Positions 27,856-37,040 of a DNA stretch of 64,000 nucleotides are shown one piece after another (positions within the stretch are counted from its first letter, which is position 1; each line of letters begins with the position of its first letter). The translations under genes and the position numbers were made by a program. Below the pieces are notes generated by a model. The model did no database searches. It worked only from the letters and a program-made list of their open reading frames with translations, and was not told the DNA's origin. The DNA comes from CAWATZ01 sp963784995 (GTDB lineage: Bacteria; Planctomycetota; Planctomycetia; Gemmatales; Gemmataceae), in NCBI GenBank assembly GCA_963784995.1, contig CAWATZ010000006.1, positions 434,001-498,000 of the forward strand. The letters run 5' to 3'.

Positions 27856-27985
27856 CCGTGGGTGCGCTGCGCGACCCACGGCTGGGATAGGCAACCCCTT
27901 CGGGGTAGGAAGACAGGCCCCGAGTTGTCTTCCTACCCCGAAGGGGTTGCCTATCCCAGCCGTGGGTCCGCAGCGCACCCACGGG
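27856..27985. repeat. Long inverted repeat, about 59-nt arms
   Basis: The left arm (27856-27914) includes ACCCACGGCTGGGATAGGCA and CCCCTTCGGGGTAGGAAGAC; the right arm (27927-27985) is its complement with a few mismatches near the outer end. It ends 3 bases from the 3' end of carA, so transcripts of carA would read straight into a very stable hairpin. No T-tract follows. It is the longest inverted repeat in the window. Confidence 0.9.
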
Positions 27986-27987
27986 AC

Positions 27988-29103
27988 TCAGCTCATCAGC
28001 TTGCGAAACTCCTCGAACAGATAGCCGCTATCGTGCGGTCCCGCCGACGCCTCGGGGTGGTACTGGACGCAGAACAGCGGCCAGCGGCGGTGGCGCATCC
28101 CCTCCAGGGTCCGGTCGTTGAGGTTGACGTGCGTCTCTTCCAGGTCAGGCGGCAGCGAGTCGCGGGCCACGGCGAAGCCGTGGTTCTGCGTGGTGATCTC
28201 GACCTTGCCTGTCCGCTCGTTCCGCACCGGCTGGTTGGCGCCGCGATGGCCGAACTTCAGCTTGAACGTCTTCGCTCCCAGCGCCAGACCCAGCAATTGG
28301 TGGCCCAGACAGATCCCGAAAATCGGCTTCTTGCCGACCAGGCCGCGGATGGTGTCGATGGCGTAGCCCAGCGGCTCGGGGTCGCCGGGACCGTTGGACA
28401 GGAAGATGCCGTCGGGCTTGCAGGCCAGCACGTCCTCGGCGCGGGCGGTGCCGGGCAGCACGGTCACCTTGCAGCCGACCTGCACCAGGCAGCGCAGGAT
28501 GTTCCATTTCATGCCGTAATCGAGGGCGACGACGTGATGCGTCAGCGGTCGGGACGGCAGGTAGCTGACCAGGGAGTTGGTGAAACCGTCGCGCCACTCA
28601 AACGGCCGGGCCGGCACGACCTCGCGGACCAGGTCCCGGCCGACGATGCCGGGGCTGGTGCAGGCCTTGTGGATCAGCGAGGCGTCGTCGAGGTCGGTGG
28701 TGGACAGGATGCCCTTCATGGCCCCACGGACCCGCAGCCGGCGGACCAGGGCGCGGGTGTCGATCCCTTCCAGGCCGATGACGTTGTTCTGCCTGAGGTA
28801 ATCGTCCAGCGACACCTGGGAGCGGTAATTGCTGGGGTAGCGGGTCAGCTCCCGGACGACGAACCCCTCGACCTGGGGCTTGCGCGATTCCTGGTCATCG
28901 GTGTTGATCCCGTAATTGCCGATGTGCGGATAGGTCATGGCGACGATCTGTCCCTTGTAGGACGGATCGGTGAGGACTTCCTGGTAGCCGGTCATGCTGG
29001 TGTTGAAGACCACCTCGCCGGCGGTTTCACCGGTTGCGCCGAAGGCCCGGCCGACGTACGTGGTTCCGTCTTCAAGGGCCAGCTTTGCGGGAAGGACAGG
29101 CAT
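27988..29103 (-). CDS. carA: Carbamoyl-phosphate synthase small (glutaminase) subunit
   Basis: 371 residues from ATG at 29103 (GGAG upstream). The N-terminal CarA domain has GEVVFNTSMTGYQEVLTDPS and GNYGIN; the C-terminal class I glutamine amidotransferase domain has FLSNGPGDPEP, the nucleophile elbow GICLGHQLLGLALG (Cys265) and QYHPE (His349, Glu351). It hydrolyses glutamine and passes ammonia to CarB for carbamoyl phosphate, used in pyrimidine and arginine synthesis. carB is not adjacent in this window. Full length and intact motifs. Confidence 0.97.
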   Translation of the reverse strand: MPVLPAKLALEDGTTYVGRAFGATGETAGEVVFNTSMTGYQEVLTDPSYKGQIVAMTYPHIGNYGINTDDQESRKPQVEGFVVRELTRYPSNYRSQVSLDDYLRQNNVIGLEGIDTRALVRRLRVRGAMKGILSTTDLDDASLIHKACTSPGIVGRDLVREVVPARPFEWRDGFTNSLVSYLPSRPLTHHVVALDYGMKWNILRCLVQVGCKVTVLPGTARAEDVLACKPDGIFLSNGPGDPEPLGYAIDTIRGLVGKKPIFGICLGHQLLGLALGAKTFKLKFGHRGANQPVRNERTGKVEITTQNHGFAVARDSLPPDLEETHVNLNDRTLEGMRHRRWPLFCVQYHPEASAGPHDSGYLFEEFRKLMS

Positions 29104-29288
29104 TCGTCTCCTCGGGTCCAGGGGCGGGCAACAGGGCAAGCGCGAATCGGTTTCATTCTACGGAAAAACCTGCAGCGCAGGGATAGCAGCGGAGCGTTAC
29201 GAGCGCAGCGAGGGGCAACGCGGCGAACCCAGGACGATGACCTCGTTCGCGTGGCCCACGGGCAGTTGCCGGCCAGCCGTCGCCACGC

Positions 29289-30980
29289 TCACGCGCTGAC
29301 GCTCATCTGCTCCTGAAGGATCGCCCACGTCCCATCGCCATGCACCTTGAGCAGCAGGTCGTGATACTTCATCAGCCCTGGATCAGAGCCCGTGCTGACG
29401 TAGGTGATCCCCGAGCGGGCCAGGGCCTCGTACAGCCGCCTGGTCCGTCCCGCATCCAGGGCGCTGGCCGCCTCGTCGAGGAAAGCGAAACGCGGGCTCG
29501 CCAGCAGCAATCCCGCCGCCGCGACCAGTTGCTGGTCGCCCAGGGACAGGACGTTCGACCAGTTGCAGGCCACGTCCAGACCGCCGGTGCGCTCCAGGAT
29601 CGGCTCCAGACCCAGTTCCTTCAGCACCGCCAGCAGCCGGCTCTCGGGAGTGGGTCCCTTGACGGCGTGCAGGAGCTGTTCGCGGAGCGTGGCGGCCGCC
29701 AGGAACGGCTTCTGCGGCAGGAACATCACCTCGGCCCGCGACGGACGGACGATCCGGCCGCGACCCTCCCGCCAGAGCCCGGCGGCGGCCCGCAGCAGGG
29801 CCCCTGGTCCGGCGCCCTGCGGGCCCTGGATGAACAGCCGATTGCCCGGCGGCACCTCCAGGTCAAGGTTCTGCACCAGGGTCCGGCCGTCGGCGGCGGA
29901 GTGCAGCGTCAGATCCTCGAAGGCCAGCCGTTCGTCCTGCTCCTCCACGGTCAGTTCCGGACTGCCGGCGGTGTGGACCTCCTCGATGGCCTCGGTAATC
30001 GAGCCCAGACGCTCGATGTCAGCCGCGAAGCCGCTGATCGGCTGGAACTGGGTCACGATCACCGAGAACGCTCCCAGGACGTGGCCGAAGGCCATCGCCG
30101 CCTGCGTCACCGCGCCGAACTCGATCTGGCCGGCGATGAACAGGGGGGCCACGATCAGCAGCGGGATCAGCTGGGTCAGGTAGTCGTAGCCGTTCTTGAA
30201 GAAACCGAGGTTGCGGTTGATGCCGATGATGGTCTTGAAGGTGTCCATCATCTCCTGCAAGCGCGACCGCACCCGGGCGTTGCCGTGGGCCTCGCCGCGC
30301 AGCAGGGCCATCGGCTCGGCGTTCTCGCGGATGCGGATCAGCTCGAAGCGCAGGTCGGCCTCCTGCTTGAGGCGCAGCACGTTCAGCTTCACCAGCCGCC
30401 GGCCCAGAAGCAGGGTCAGCACCGAACCGATGCAGGCATACCCGGCCGCTCCAACGAGCAGCCAGGGGGTGATCGACCAGAGGATGCCGCAGAAGGCGCA
30501 CAGCGTGATGGCCGCGTTGAGCAGGATCAGCAGGAACGACAGCGTGGTGGCGGTGAAGGTGCGAACGTCCTCGGCGATGCGCTGGTCCGGGTTGTCGATG
30601 TCGCCCCGGCCTTGCAGGTGGTAATAGGCGTTTCGTGCCAGGTAGCGGTCGGTCAGGTTTTTGGTCAGCCACTCGCGCCACAGCAGTCCAAGGCGTTCCT
30701 CGACGTAGCGGTAAAAGGTCGCCACGATTGTGGACAGGACAAAGACCCCGACGTACAGCGCCCCCAGAGTGTGGAAGCCGGAGCCGTTGCGCTCGGCGAT
30801 GGCGGTCATGAAATCCCGGCCGACAAAGCTGTTGACGACGTTCAGGCCGCTCACCGCGAACAGCAGAGCGATCAGCAACCCCAGCAGGCCCAGGGCCCAG
30901 CCGCGGACTTCCGAGCGAAAGAACGGCCGGGCCACCCTCCAGAACCGGGACAGTACTTGCGGACCAGATCGACTGCTCAT
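29289..30980 (-). CDS. SbmA/YddA-type ABC transporter (fused permease-ATPase) with degenerate ATP-binding motifs
   Basis: 563 residues. The N-terminal membrane domain (about 1-330) has six helices and the ABC_membrane_2 landmarks FYRYVEERLGLLWREWLT, YYHLQGRGDIDNPDQRIAEDV and GINRNLGFFKNGYDYLTQLIPLLI. The nucleotide-binding domain follows, but Walker A (386-394) reads GPQGAGPGA, without the Lys and Ser/Thr; the signature is LSLGDQQ; Walker B (FAFLDEAASALD) is kept; the H-loop position reads YVSTGSDPG without His. The related family exports or imports peptides and cofactors. The changes suggest an ATPase-deficient member. No frame disruption is seen. Confidence 0.85.
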   Translation of the reverse strand: MSSRSGPQVLSRFWRVARPFFRSEVRGWALGLLGLLIALLFAVSGLNVVNSFVGRDFMTAIAERNGSGFHTLGALYVGVFVLSTIVATFYRYVEERLGLLWREWLTKNLTDRYLARNAYYHLQGRGDIDNPDQRIAEDVRTFTATTLSFLLILLNAAITLCAFCGILWSITPWLLVGAAGYACIGSVLTLLLGRRLVKLNVLRLKQEADLRFELIRIRENAEPMALLRGEAHGNARVRSRLQEMMDTFKTIIGINRNLGFFKNGYDYLTQLIPLLIVAPLFIAGQIEFGAVTQAAMAFGHVLGAFSVIVTQFQPISGFAADIERLGSITEAIEEVHTAGSPELTVEEQDERLAFEDLTLHSAADGRTLVQNLDLEVPPGNRLFIQGPQGAGPGALLRAAAGLWREGRGRIVRPSRAEVMFLPQKPFLAAATLREQLLHAVKGPTPESRLLAVLKELGLEPILERTGGLDVACNWSNVLSLGDQQLVAAAGLLLASPRFAFLDEAASALDAGRTRRLYEALARSGITYVSTGSDPGLMKYHDLLLKVHGDGTWAILQEQMSVSA

Positions 30981-31863
30981 CGGCTGACGCTTCCTCCATC
31001 AGGGCTGGGCTCGCTCGGGTGACAACGAAACTCGGCGGGCGGTCAGCAGGTTCAAGGGAGTTCGCGTTGCTGCCAGACGAGCAGGCCCCGGCGCAAGGGA
31101 CGTCCAGCGGGCAGACAAGAAACTGACCGGTGAAGATCACGCGGATTATTGAACCGGAAAAGGCAGCATTGCGAGTGCCCCCGTAGTGTATTGTAAACGG
31201 CGCATCGGGGATCTGAAAAGAGGAAAACTCGCCTGCCGCATCAAACGGGCCGGGGTCGAGAGGTCCTTCTCCGCCACCTTCAGGGTGTTTGACAAGCAAG
31301 ATCGGTAAGGCGAGCGGCGCGGCGTCAGCCCGCCGGTTCTTGCAGGCGTTACCGGCGGGCTGACGCCGCGCCGCTCGCCTTACCCAGCCAATCCGGGGAC
31401 CTCACGAGGTCCGCCGCCGCAGCGTTGTGGCACGGTCTCCTGACCGTGCCACCTGCGCGCCGATTGGACCCGTTTGGTTTCGGTGACTGGGTCTCATCTG
31501 TCGTGTCCGGTCGCTGTGGGTCACCTGTCCTCTGGAAGATCGTCTGAAGGAATTTCTGCCACAGCTCGCGGTTTCCCGACCGAGCAGCGGAAGCGCGGCC
31601 GCTTTCTGTTTCCGCGGGCCGGGCACTGCCGGCCGGCTCGCTCCCCGACTTCCGGGTCTGGGCGGGCTCCTTGCGCTCCGCTGGTGCGGAGCGCTGGGGC
31701 TTGCCGGCTGCCGAAGACAATTAAAGGGGACGCATCTATTTATTGTGAGACAATGCGGGTGTCCGATTAGGATGCAAACGAACCAACTCGCGAACACTCG
31801 GCAATCTGTTCTTTGACAACAGCCTCAGCTTGCGGCAGAGCGGCAACTTCGCCAAGGTGTGGT
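30981..31863. other. Gene-poor stretch of about 880 bases
   Basis: Between the ABC gene start and the 3' end of the GH18 gene. It contains the 28-nt-arm inverted repeat (31309-31379), a short palindrome GTGGCACGGTC/GACCGTGCCAC around 31426-31452, and AAAGGGGACGCATCTATTTA near 31724, which resembles half of a REP-type element. Open frames here are short, strongly basic and lack ribosome-binding sites; I see no credible gene or RNA. Confidence 0.55.
31309..31379. repeat. 28-nt-arm inverted repeat, copy 3 of 3
   Basis: Arms 31309-31336 and 31352-31379 are identical to copies 1 and 2; the 15-base loop is unrelated. Unlike the other two, this copy lies in the middle of a large gene-free gap. Confidence 0.95.
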
Positions 31864-34245
31864 TTATCCGGTGATGCCCTGGAAGAGCAGCGCGAACTCC
31901 AGCGGCGTTTGCACCAGGCTGCTGGAGTTCACGTCCACGTAGGTCAGCGCCCCGGCCGGATCCTCCTGATCGCGGTTGAGGTCCCAGAACGACAGCCGGC
32001 CGATGCCCTTCTGCTGGGCGAAGGCCACCAGCTGCTGGGCGTCCTGCGGTGTGAACACCTCGTCGGTCTGGTCATTCATCCCAATCATCGGCGTCACTCC
32101 AACCATGCGCCACAGCTGACTGTCGCTCGGTCCGGAACCGTAGAGTGTCCGCAACTGGTTGAACAGGCTGGTGGCGGCCTGGATGGCGTATGTGCCCATC
32201 TGCCCTTGCGGGTTGGGAGCAGCACCATCGCCGTAATCCATCGTCATGACGTTGACGCCGGCGATCTGGACGCCGCACTTCAGGGCCGATTGCAGGACGT
32301 AGAGCCCGTCGCTGGTCAGGCCCGTCGGCAGCACGGGCAGTGTGAACCACACCTGGAGCGTCCGGCCCGCGGCGGCCGCGTTTTGCTGGAGAGCGGCGAT
32401 GGCCTGGGAGCGGCGGTCAATCGAGGCGTGATCGGCCACGGCGGCCCCCTCGATGTCGAAATCGACGTGAGTTAGCTGGTAGGTGCCGATCACCTTCTGG
32501 TAGGCGCTGGTCAAAGCGGGGACACTGGTGATGGCCTGGGCCAGTTCGGTGCCGGCAGCGCCGCCGAAGGAGACCATCACGTCGCCGCCCAGGGAACGCA
32601 GCGTCGCAACGTTGGCTTGCAGCTGCTGATCGTACTGGCCGCCGCCGGCCACGTCGTAGGCCTGGTAGCCGCCCCAGCTGGGCTCGTTGGATGGACCCGC
32701 GACAACGAACGCCAGCGTGAAGAATTTGATCCCCTGGGTCTGGGCCACGCTCACGAAGTTATAGATCGGCCAGTTGGTCGCATCGACATAGGGTGCGAAG
32801 AACTGGTTCGGCCAGGTCGAGGGCGTTGCCACGGTGAGCGTCACCGAGGCCGAGGCCGTGTCGCCCTTGCCGTCGCTGATGGTGTACGTGAACGAATCGC
32901 TGCCGAGGTAGCCGGCTTGCGGTGTGTACACCACGGTGCCGCCCGTCCCCAGCACGGCACTGCCGTGGACCGGCTGTGTGATCGACAGCAGGCTCAGCGT
33001 GTCCCCGGCCGGGGCGCTGTCGCTGGCCAGCACCGGGATCGTTGCCGGCTGTCCCTCGGTCGTCCAGCTTGTCTCGTTGACCGCCGTGAGCTTGCTTCCA
33101 CTGCTGCCACTACCGGTGCTGCCACCGCCTCCAGTGCTGCCGGCAGGAGTGCCTTGCAGGACGTAATTGGTCGGGGTGGCCGGCGTGCCCGGAGAAGAAA
33201 TGAAGCCGAAGCTAACACTCCCACCGGCCGGGATGTTACCGTTCCAGCCGGCATTGGTCACCACATACTGGTTGCCGGTGTGGCTGGTGACTGTCGCGTT
33301 CCAGATCGAGGAAATCTGACCACCGAAGGTGAACGACAGCGACCAGTTATTCAGGGCCGTGCTGCCGCTGTTGGTCGCCGTGATCGTGGCGCTGAAGCCG
33401 GAGCCCCAGTTGCTCACCACCTGGTACTTGAAGTTCCCCGAGGAGGTGTTGACGTTGTTGTTGGTGACCGTGGCCGCGCCCTGGGCCTGACCGATGGTCG
33501 CCCCGACCGCATTACTTAGATTGACCTCGAAGGTTTCCTGCGGATTGGCGTTGGAATTGTCGTTGACGACAACGGTGACGTCCTGCGTCGTCTGCCCCGA
33601 AGCGAAGGTTAGTGTCCCGCTCGCCGCCTGGTAGTCCTGGCCGGCGACAGCCGTGCCGTTGCTGGTGCTCCACGCCACGGTCACCGGGGTGGTGGACGGC
33701 GCGGACAGGGTCACGGGAAAGACCACGTTCGTGGTGCCACTCTGTCCCTCGGTCGCGGTGGTGTTCGCTATGGATAGTGTGGGGAGCGGCGGAGGCGGCG
33801 GTTGATTCTCGCCCGCCGGCGATCCATTGATTGTGAAGTTGGTTGGATTGGATGAGCCGGTGCCGGGGGTGGCGTTGAAGCCGAAGCTCACCGAGCTGCC
33901 GCCGGCAATGCTGTTGTCCCAGGAGTCGCCGGTGATGGTGCAGTGGTTGCTGACGTCGCTGACGACCTGGGCGTTCCAGATGTCCGTGATCCTGGCCGAC
34001 CAGTCAAATTGCAGCGTCCACGGCTGGACAGCGGTCGTTCCCTGGTTGACCAGGCTGATCTGTCCCTGAAAGCCGGAGCCCCAGTTTTGCGTCTGGGTGT
34101 ACTGGGCCAGCACTCCGGTCGGCACCGTGCGATCTTCCAGGATTTCCAGTCGGAGACCTGGCCGGATCGGCGTGCGGTGCGGGCTCGTGCGTGAACGGTG
34201 CCAGCGCCTGCGGAGATCGCGGAGCCAGGTTGCAAGTCGGAACAT
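31864..34245 (-). CDS. Secreted multidomain protein: two CBM2-like, Calx-beta, cadherin-like and GH18-like domains
   Basis: About 793 residues from ATG at 34245 (GGGGAGA upstream). The N-terminus has the planctomycete export motif LRLEILEDRTVP. Then a CBM2-like domain (NWGSGFQGQISLVNQGTTAV), a Calx-beta domain (TVAWSTSNGTAVAGQDYQAA), a second CBM2-like domain (VVSNWGSGFSATITATNSGS), a Gly/Ser linker, a cadherin/VCBS-like domain (GYLGSDSFTYTISDGKGDTA) and a C-terminal GH18-like barrel (FFAPYVDATNWPIYNF, then HVDFDIEG carrying the catalytic DxDxE, and VNVMTMDYGDG). Expected to bind and cleave chitin or a related glycan outside the cell. It is divergent from the XRE regulator. Confidence 0.85.
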   Translation of the reverse strand: MFRLATWLRDLRRRWHRSRTSPHRTPIRPGLRLEILEDRTVPTGVLAQYTQTQNWGSGFQGQISLVNQGTTAVQPWTLQFDWSARITDIWNAQVVSDVSNHCTITGDSWDNSIAGGSSVSFGFNATPGTGSSNPTNFTINGSPAGENQPPPPPLPTLSIANTTATEGQSGTTNVVFPVTLSAPSTTPVTVAWSTSNGTAVAGQDYQAASGTLTFASGQTTQDVTVVVNDNSNANPQETFEVNLSNAVGATIGQAQGAATVTNNNVNTSSGNFKYQVVSNWGSGFSATITATNSGSTALNNWSLSFTFGGQISSIWNATVTSHTGNQYVVTNAGWNGNIPAGGSVSFGFISSPGTPATPTNYVLQGTPAGSTGGGGSTGSGSSGSKLTAVNETSWTTEGQPATIPVLASDSAPAGDTLSLLSITQPVHGSAVLGTGGTVVYTPQAGYLGSDSFTYTISDGKGDTASASVTLTVATPSTWPNQFFAPYVDATNWPIYNFVSVAQTQGIKFFTLAFVVAGPSNEPSWGGYQAYDVAGGGQYDQQLQANVATLRSLGGDVMVSFGGAAGTELAQAITSVPALTSAYQKVIGTYQLTHVDFDIEGAAVADHASIDRRSQAIAALQQNAAAAGRTLQVWFTLPVLPTGLTSDGLYVLQSALKCGVQIAGVNVMTMDYGDGAAPNPQGQMGTYAIQAATSLFNQLRTLYGSGPSDSQLWRMVGVTPMIGMNDQTDEVFTPQDAQQLVAFAQQKGIGRLSFWDLNRDQEDPAGALTYVDVNSSSLVQTPLEFALLFQGITG

Positions 34246-34483
34246 CTGCTTCTCCCCTCTCGAACGAGACGGCATGGAATCCCTGGACGAAATCCGCTGA
34301 CGGGTTGGCCGAGGAGGGACAGCGAGCGAGTGACGGGTTTGCCAGCGCAAAGGGGTTCCGGTCTCGGTTTCGTGCTGCTTCGGCCCACAGCAAACAGAAG
34401 AGACACTATAGTTATTACACGTGACCAACGCACTGACAAGCAGCACAACGCGCAGTCAACGCGCATCCAGAAAGGAGGGAGCA

Positions 34484-35317
34484 ATGCCACGAGCGCACGT
34501 CATTGCCAATGGGCGCAAGGTGACCGTGCTGCGCGGCGAAGCCGGACTGACGCAGGCGGACCTTGCGGCCCTCGCCGGGTACGGCTTGCGCACCATCGGC
34601 AAGCTGGAGAGCGGCCAGCCGACCTCGGCACTGACGCTCTCGGCCGTCGCCACGGTCCTGAGCCGGAAATTGCATCGCCTGGTCACCCTGGGTGATCTGC
34701 TGCTGCGCCCCACGGAAACGGGCCAGGCGTCGAATCGGTCGGAGAGCGACTTCCTGGTTACCGAACACGTCAAGGTACTGGACCTGCGGCGCTGGCGGTC
34801 CGACCGGGAACATCCGGTCGAGATGATCGACCATCATCGCTTTGAACGGATGCCGGTGGGATTGCGGGAGATCACCTTTCACTACGGCACCACCGGGACG
34901 GTGCTGCGCGGCAAGTGTCTGTCACACCCGGACCACTACGAATGGCAAACCGTGACGCCCAACGGGCGTTATCCCCGGCTGAACCTGGCCTGCGTCCTGC
35001 GTTTGCGGCTGACGGGGAATGCGGGAGCGGGCTGCGACATTCAGAACACCATCGAGTATCTCGACGGTTTTGGCGGCAAGGAGCGCGAGTGGTTCCAGAC
35101 CCCGGTCATTTACCCGACCGAGAGTCTGACCTTGCTGCTGCTGTTTCCGGACCGGAAGCCCCTCCGGAGCCTGCGCGGCCTCGCGCAACGCTACCCGGAC
35201 GAGCCGTTCCGGGCCCTGCTGCAGCGGCCGATCGAAATGCACGGGGGCCGGCTGGCCTGCTATCGGTTCAGCCAGCCCCGCGTGGGCGAGACCTATCGCC
35301 TTGAGTGGGAGTGGTAG
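34484..35317 (+). CDS. XRE-family helix-turn-helix protein with unknown C-terminal domain
   Basis: 277 residues from ATG at 34484, preceded by the strong site AGGAGGGAGCA. Residues about 13-66 form an XRE helix-turn-helix (LRGEAGLTQADLAALAGYGL, RTIGKLESG, TLSAVATVL). The remaining 200 residues are a beta-rich domain with YGTTGTVLRGKCLSHPDHYE and a nearby IEYLDGFGGKEREWF that I cannot assign. No TM helices. It is divergent from the GH18 gene with about 240 bases between, so it could control that gene, but no operator was identified. Confidence 0.8.
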   Translation: MPRAHVIANGRKVTVLRGEAGLTQADLAALAGYGLRTIGKLESGQPTSALTLSAVATVLSRKLHRLVTLGDLLLRPTETGQASNRSESDFLVTEHVKVLDLRRWRSDREHPVEMIDHHRFERMPVGLREITFHYGTTGTVLRGKCLSHPDHYEWQTVTPNGRYPRLNLACVLRLRLTGNAGAGCDIQNTIEYLDGFGGKEREWFQTPVIYPTESLTLLLLFPDRKPLRSLRGLAQRYPDEPFRALLQRPIEMHGGRLACYRFSQPRVGETYRLEWEW

Positions 35318-35319
35318 GG

Positions 35320-35631
35320 CTACTTCGATTCGGCCCTGCGCCGGGCCCGGGTCGCCGCCGTCTTTCTCGCGGAAACCGAACGCTGCTCCGGAGAGCGGGC
35401 AGCTGAGGCGGCCCCGCCTTTCTTGCCGCCCTTGCGGCTGGAGGCGTGACTCTCCTTGACGCCCCTGCCGCTGCCGGATTTCTTGCCGCCGCCCGTTTCC
35501 TTGTTCACCGTGGCCCAGGCCCGTCGCGCCGCCTCCTTGTGGGGCACGCCGCGCTTCTCGTAGCCTTCCTCGACGTGTTCCGCCTTGCGTTTTTGCTTCT
35601 CCGTGTATTTGGATTTGTCGCCGCGTGGCAT
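35320..35631 (-). CDS. Small Lys-rich protein (MPRGDKSKYTEKQKRKAEH family)
   Basis: 103 residues from ATG at 35631, chosen because GGAGGGG lies 6-7 bases upstream. It begins MPRGDKSKYTEKQKRKAEHV and continues with EEGYEKRGVPHKEAARRAWA and TVNKETGGGKKSGSGRG, a conserved pattern seen in small proteins of many bacteria, sometimes labelled plasmid stabilisation protein without evidence. The tail is a Lys/Arg/Ala-rich, probably disordered, DNA-binding-like segment. Its 3' end is 2 bases from the 3' end of the convergent XRE gene. Confidence 0.8.
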   Translation of the reverse strand: MPRGDKSKYTEKQKRKAEHVEEGYEKRGVPHKEAARRAWATVNKETGGGKKSGSGRGVKESHASSRKGGKKGGAASAARSPEQRSVSARKTAATRARRRAESK

Positions 35632-35710
35632 GACTGCCCCTCCTTTGTTCAATGCTGGTTCATGGGCGACATTGAAAGGAGAAAATGCAATTGTCATGCC
35701 GGCCGTGCCA

Positions 35711-36061
35711 TCACGCGACCTTGCTCCGGCAGCGGCGCACTCCGAGCTTGAGGACAGACCCATCGATGGGCAGCAGCCCGGATTCCAGCCGGGCGCGGAG
35801 CCGTTCCTTGAGCTTCCGCACGCGCTTGCGGCCAGGCCGGCGCTCGACGGGAATGCGGACCCAGCCGGTGTAGCGGACCTGATCTTCGCGGCCGCGGAGA
35901 CGAACCCGGGCCCTGCGGCAGCGATTGGCACAGCCTAGCAGCCGCGGCAGGGCATCGCGCAGGATGTGCCGCCAGCTCTTGTAAGCCCGGCCGCTGCTGC
36001 CCGTGGAATGTCCGAGGACAAAGTCGGCGCGGACGAGTAAACTCTTGTGGATGAGAGACAC
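35711..36061 (-). CDS. Small basic hypothetical protein
   Basis: 116 residues from GTG at 36061, with GAGG 7 bases upstream. Third codon positions are strongly G/C as in neighbouring real genes, which supports coding. The sequence is Arg-rich (RRARVRLRGREDQVRYTGWV, RRPGRKRVRKLKERLRARLE) with two Cys near the middle (LGCANRC). No domain was recognised. It may be a nucleic-acid-binding protein or a remnant of a larger gene. Confidence 0.5.
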   Translation of the reverse strand: MSLIHKSLLVRADFVLGHSTGSSGRAYKSWRHILRDALPRLLGCANRCRRARVRLRGREDQVRYTGWVRIPVERRPGRKRVRKLKERLRARLESGLLPIDGSVLKLGVRRCRSKVA

Positions 36062-36209
36062 GGTTAACCTCGCAAATGGAGCAATTTCGTAAAGGTGATT
36101 TCTACACTAATTATACCGTGGATGGCGGTTTTTCTCAATCGCCGCCAGGCGTTTCTTTGCGAAATTGTTAAACGAAACAAACGGAGCCCATCCCAGCTGG
36201 AAACCACCC

Positions 36210-36992
36210 ATGTCCCAAACTCCCCCAATCCTGATCACCGGAGCCTCCGGCAACCTGGGCGGCAAGCTGCGCCGTCATCTGGAGGGCCGCTATCCCCTGT
36301 GTCTGCTCGACCGCGCCGGCGGCGACCCCGCCATTGTCGCCGCCGACCTGGCAACGTGGGACCAGCGCTGGGTCGATCTGTTCTCGGGGGTAGGCGTGGT
36401 CGTTCACCTGGCCGCTGACCCGACGGCGCAGCAGACCTGGCCCAACCTGGTCGGCCCCAACGTCGATGCCGTCCTCAACGTCTTCCACGCCGCGGTCCGG
36501 GCCGGTGTCAAGCGGGTGATCTGCGCCAGCTCCAACCACGTCATGGGCGGTTACAAGGACATTGCCGATCCCTGGTTGCTGACGACCCGGCTGCCGCCGC
36601 TGCCGGGGGCACGCTACGTGGTGCGCGGCGAGCAGCGGGACAGCAGCGCCTACGGCGCCGCCAAGCTGTTCGGCGAACGGCTTGGCCATCATTTGTCGCT
36701 GACGCAGGGTCTGTCGGTGATCGCTTTGCGGATCGGCTGGGTGCAAGTGGGGGAGAATCGGCCGCAGGACATCCCCGTCGAGCGGGGCGACTGGTTCCGC
36801 TTGATGTGGCTGTCCAACCGCGATTATCTCCAGCTGATGGAGAAGTGCATCCTGGCCGACCCGGCCATCCGCTTTGCCGTCCTCAACGGCATGTCGGCCA
36901 ACAGCGGCATGCGCTGGGACATCGAGGAAACGCAGAGACTGGTCGGCTACGAGCCGGCCGACGACGTGACCCGCAGCGCATCGGCTCCATAG
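36210..36992 (+). CDS. NAD-dependent epimerase/dehydratase (extended SDR)
   Basis: 260 residues from ATG at 36210. The nucleotide-binding motif ILITGASGNLGGKL opens the Rossmann fold; VVVHLAADPT and the catalytic YxxxK (Tyr148, Lys152 in SAYGAAKLFGE) follow, then ALRIGWVQVG. It resembles small UDP-sugar epimerase or uronate-dehydrogenase-like SDRs, which are shorter than GalE. Substrate unknown. It is the first of a run of plus-strand genes but is separated from the next by 48 bases and may be independent. Confidence 0.88.
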   Translation: MSQTPPILITGASGNLGGKLRRHLEGRYPLCLLDRAGGDPAIVAADLATWDQRWVDLFSGVGVVVHLAADPTAQQTWPNLVGPNVDAVLNVFHAAVRAGVKRVICASSNHVMGGYKDIADPWLLTTRLPPLPGARYVVRGEQRDSSAYGAAKLFGERLGHHLSLTQGLSVIALRIGWVQVGENRPQDIPVERGDWFRLMWLSNRDYLQLMEKCILADPAIRFAVLNGMSANSGMRWDIEETQRLVGYEPADDVTRSASAP

Positions 36993-37040
36993 AATGACCT
37001 GAGCCCATGCCTCGGCAGGATCTCACAAGCGAGGTTACCG

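Noticed and set aside
27856..27985. Intrinsic terminator of carA
   Set aside because: The hairpin is far longer than a terminator stem and has no T-tract; it belongs to the class of dispersed inverted repeats, though it may still affect transcript ends.
31349..31720. Minus-strand ORF of 123 codons in the gene-poor gap
   Set aside because: Begins outside and ends inside an inverted repeat, strongly basic low-complexity product, no ribosome-binding site.
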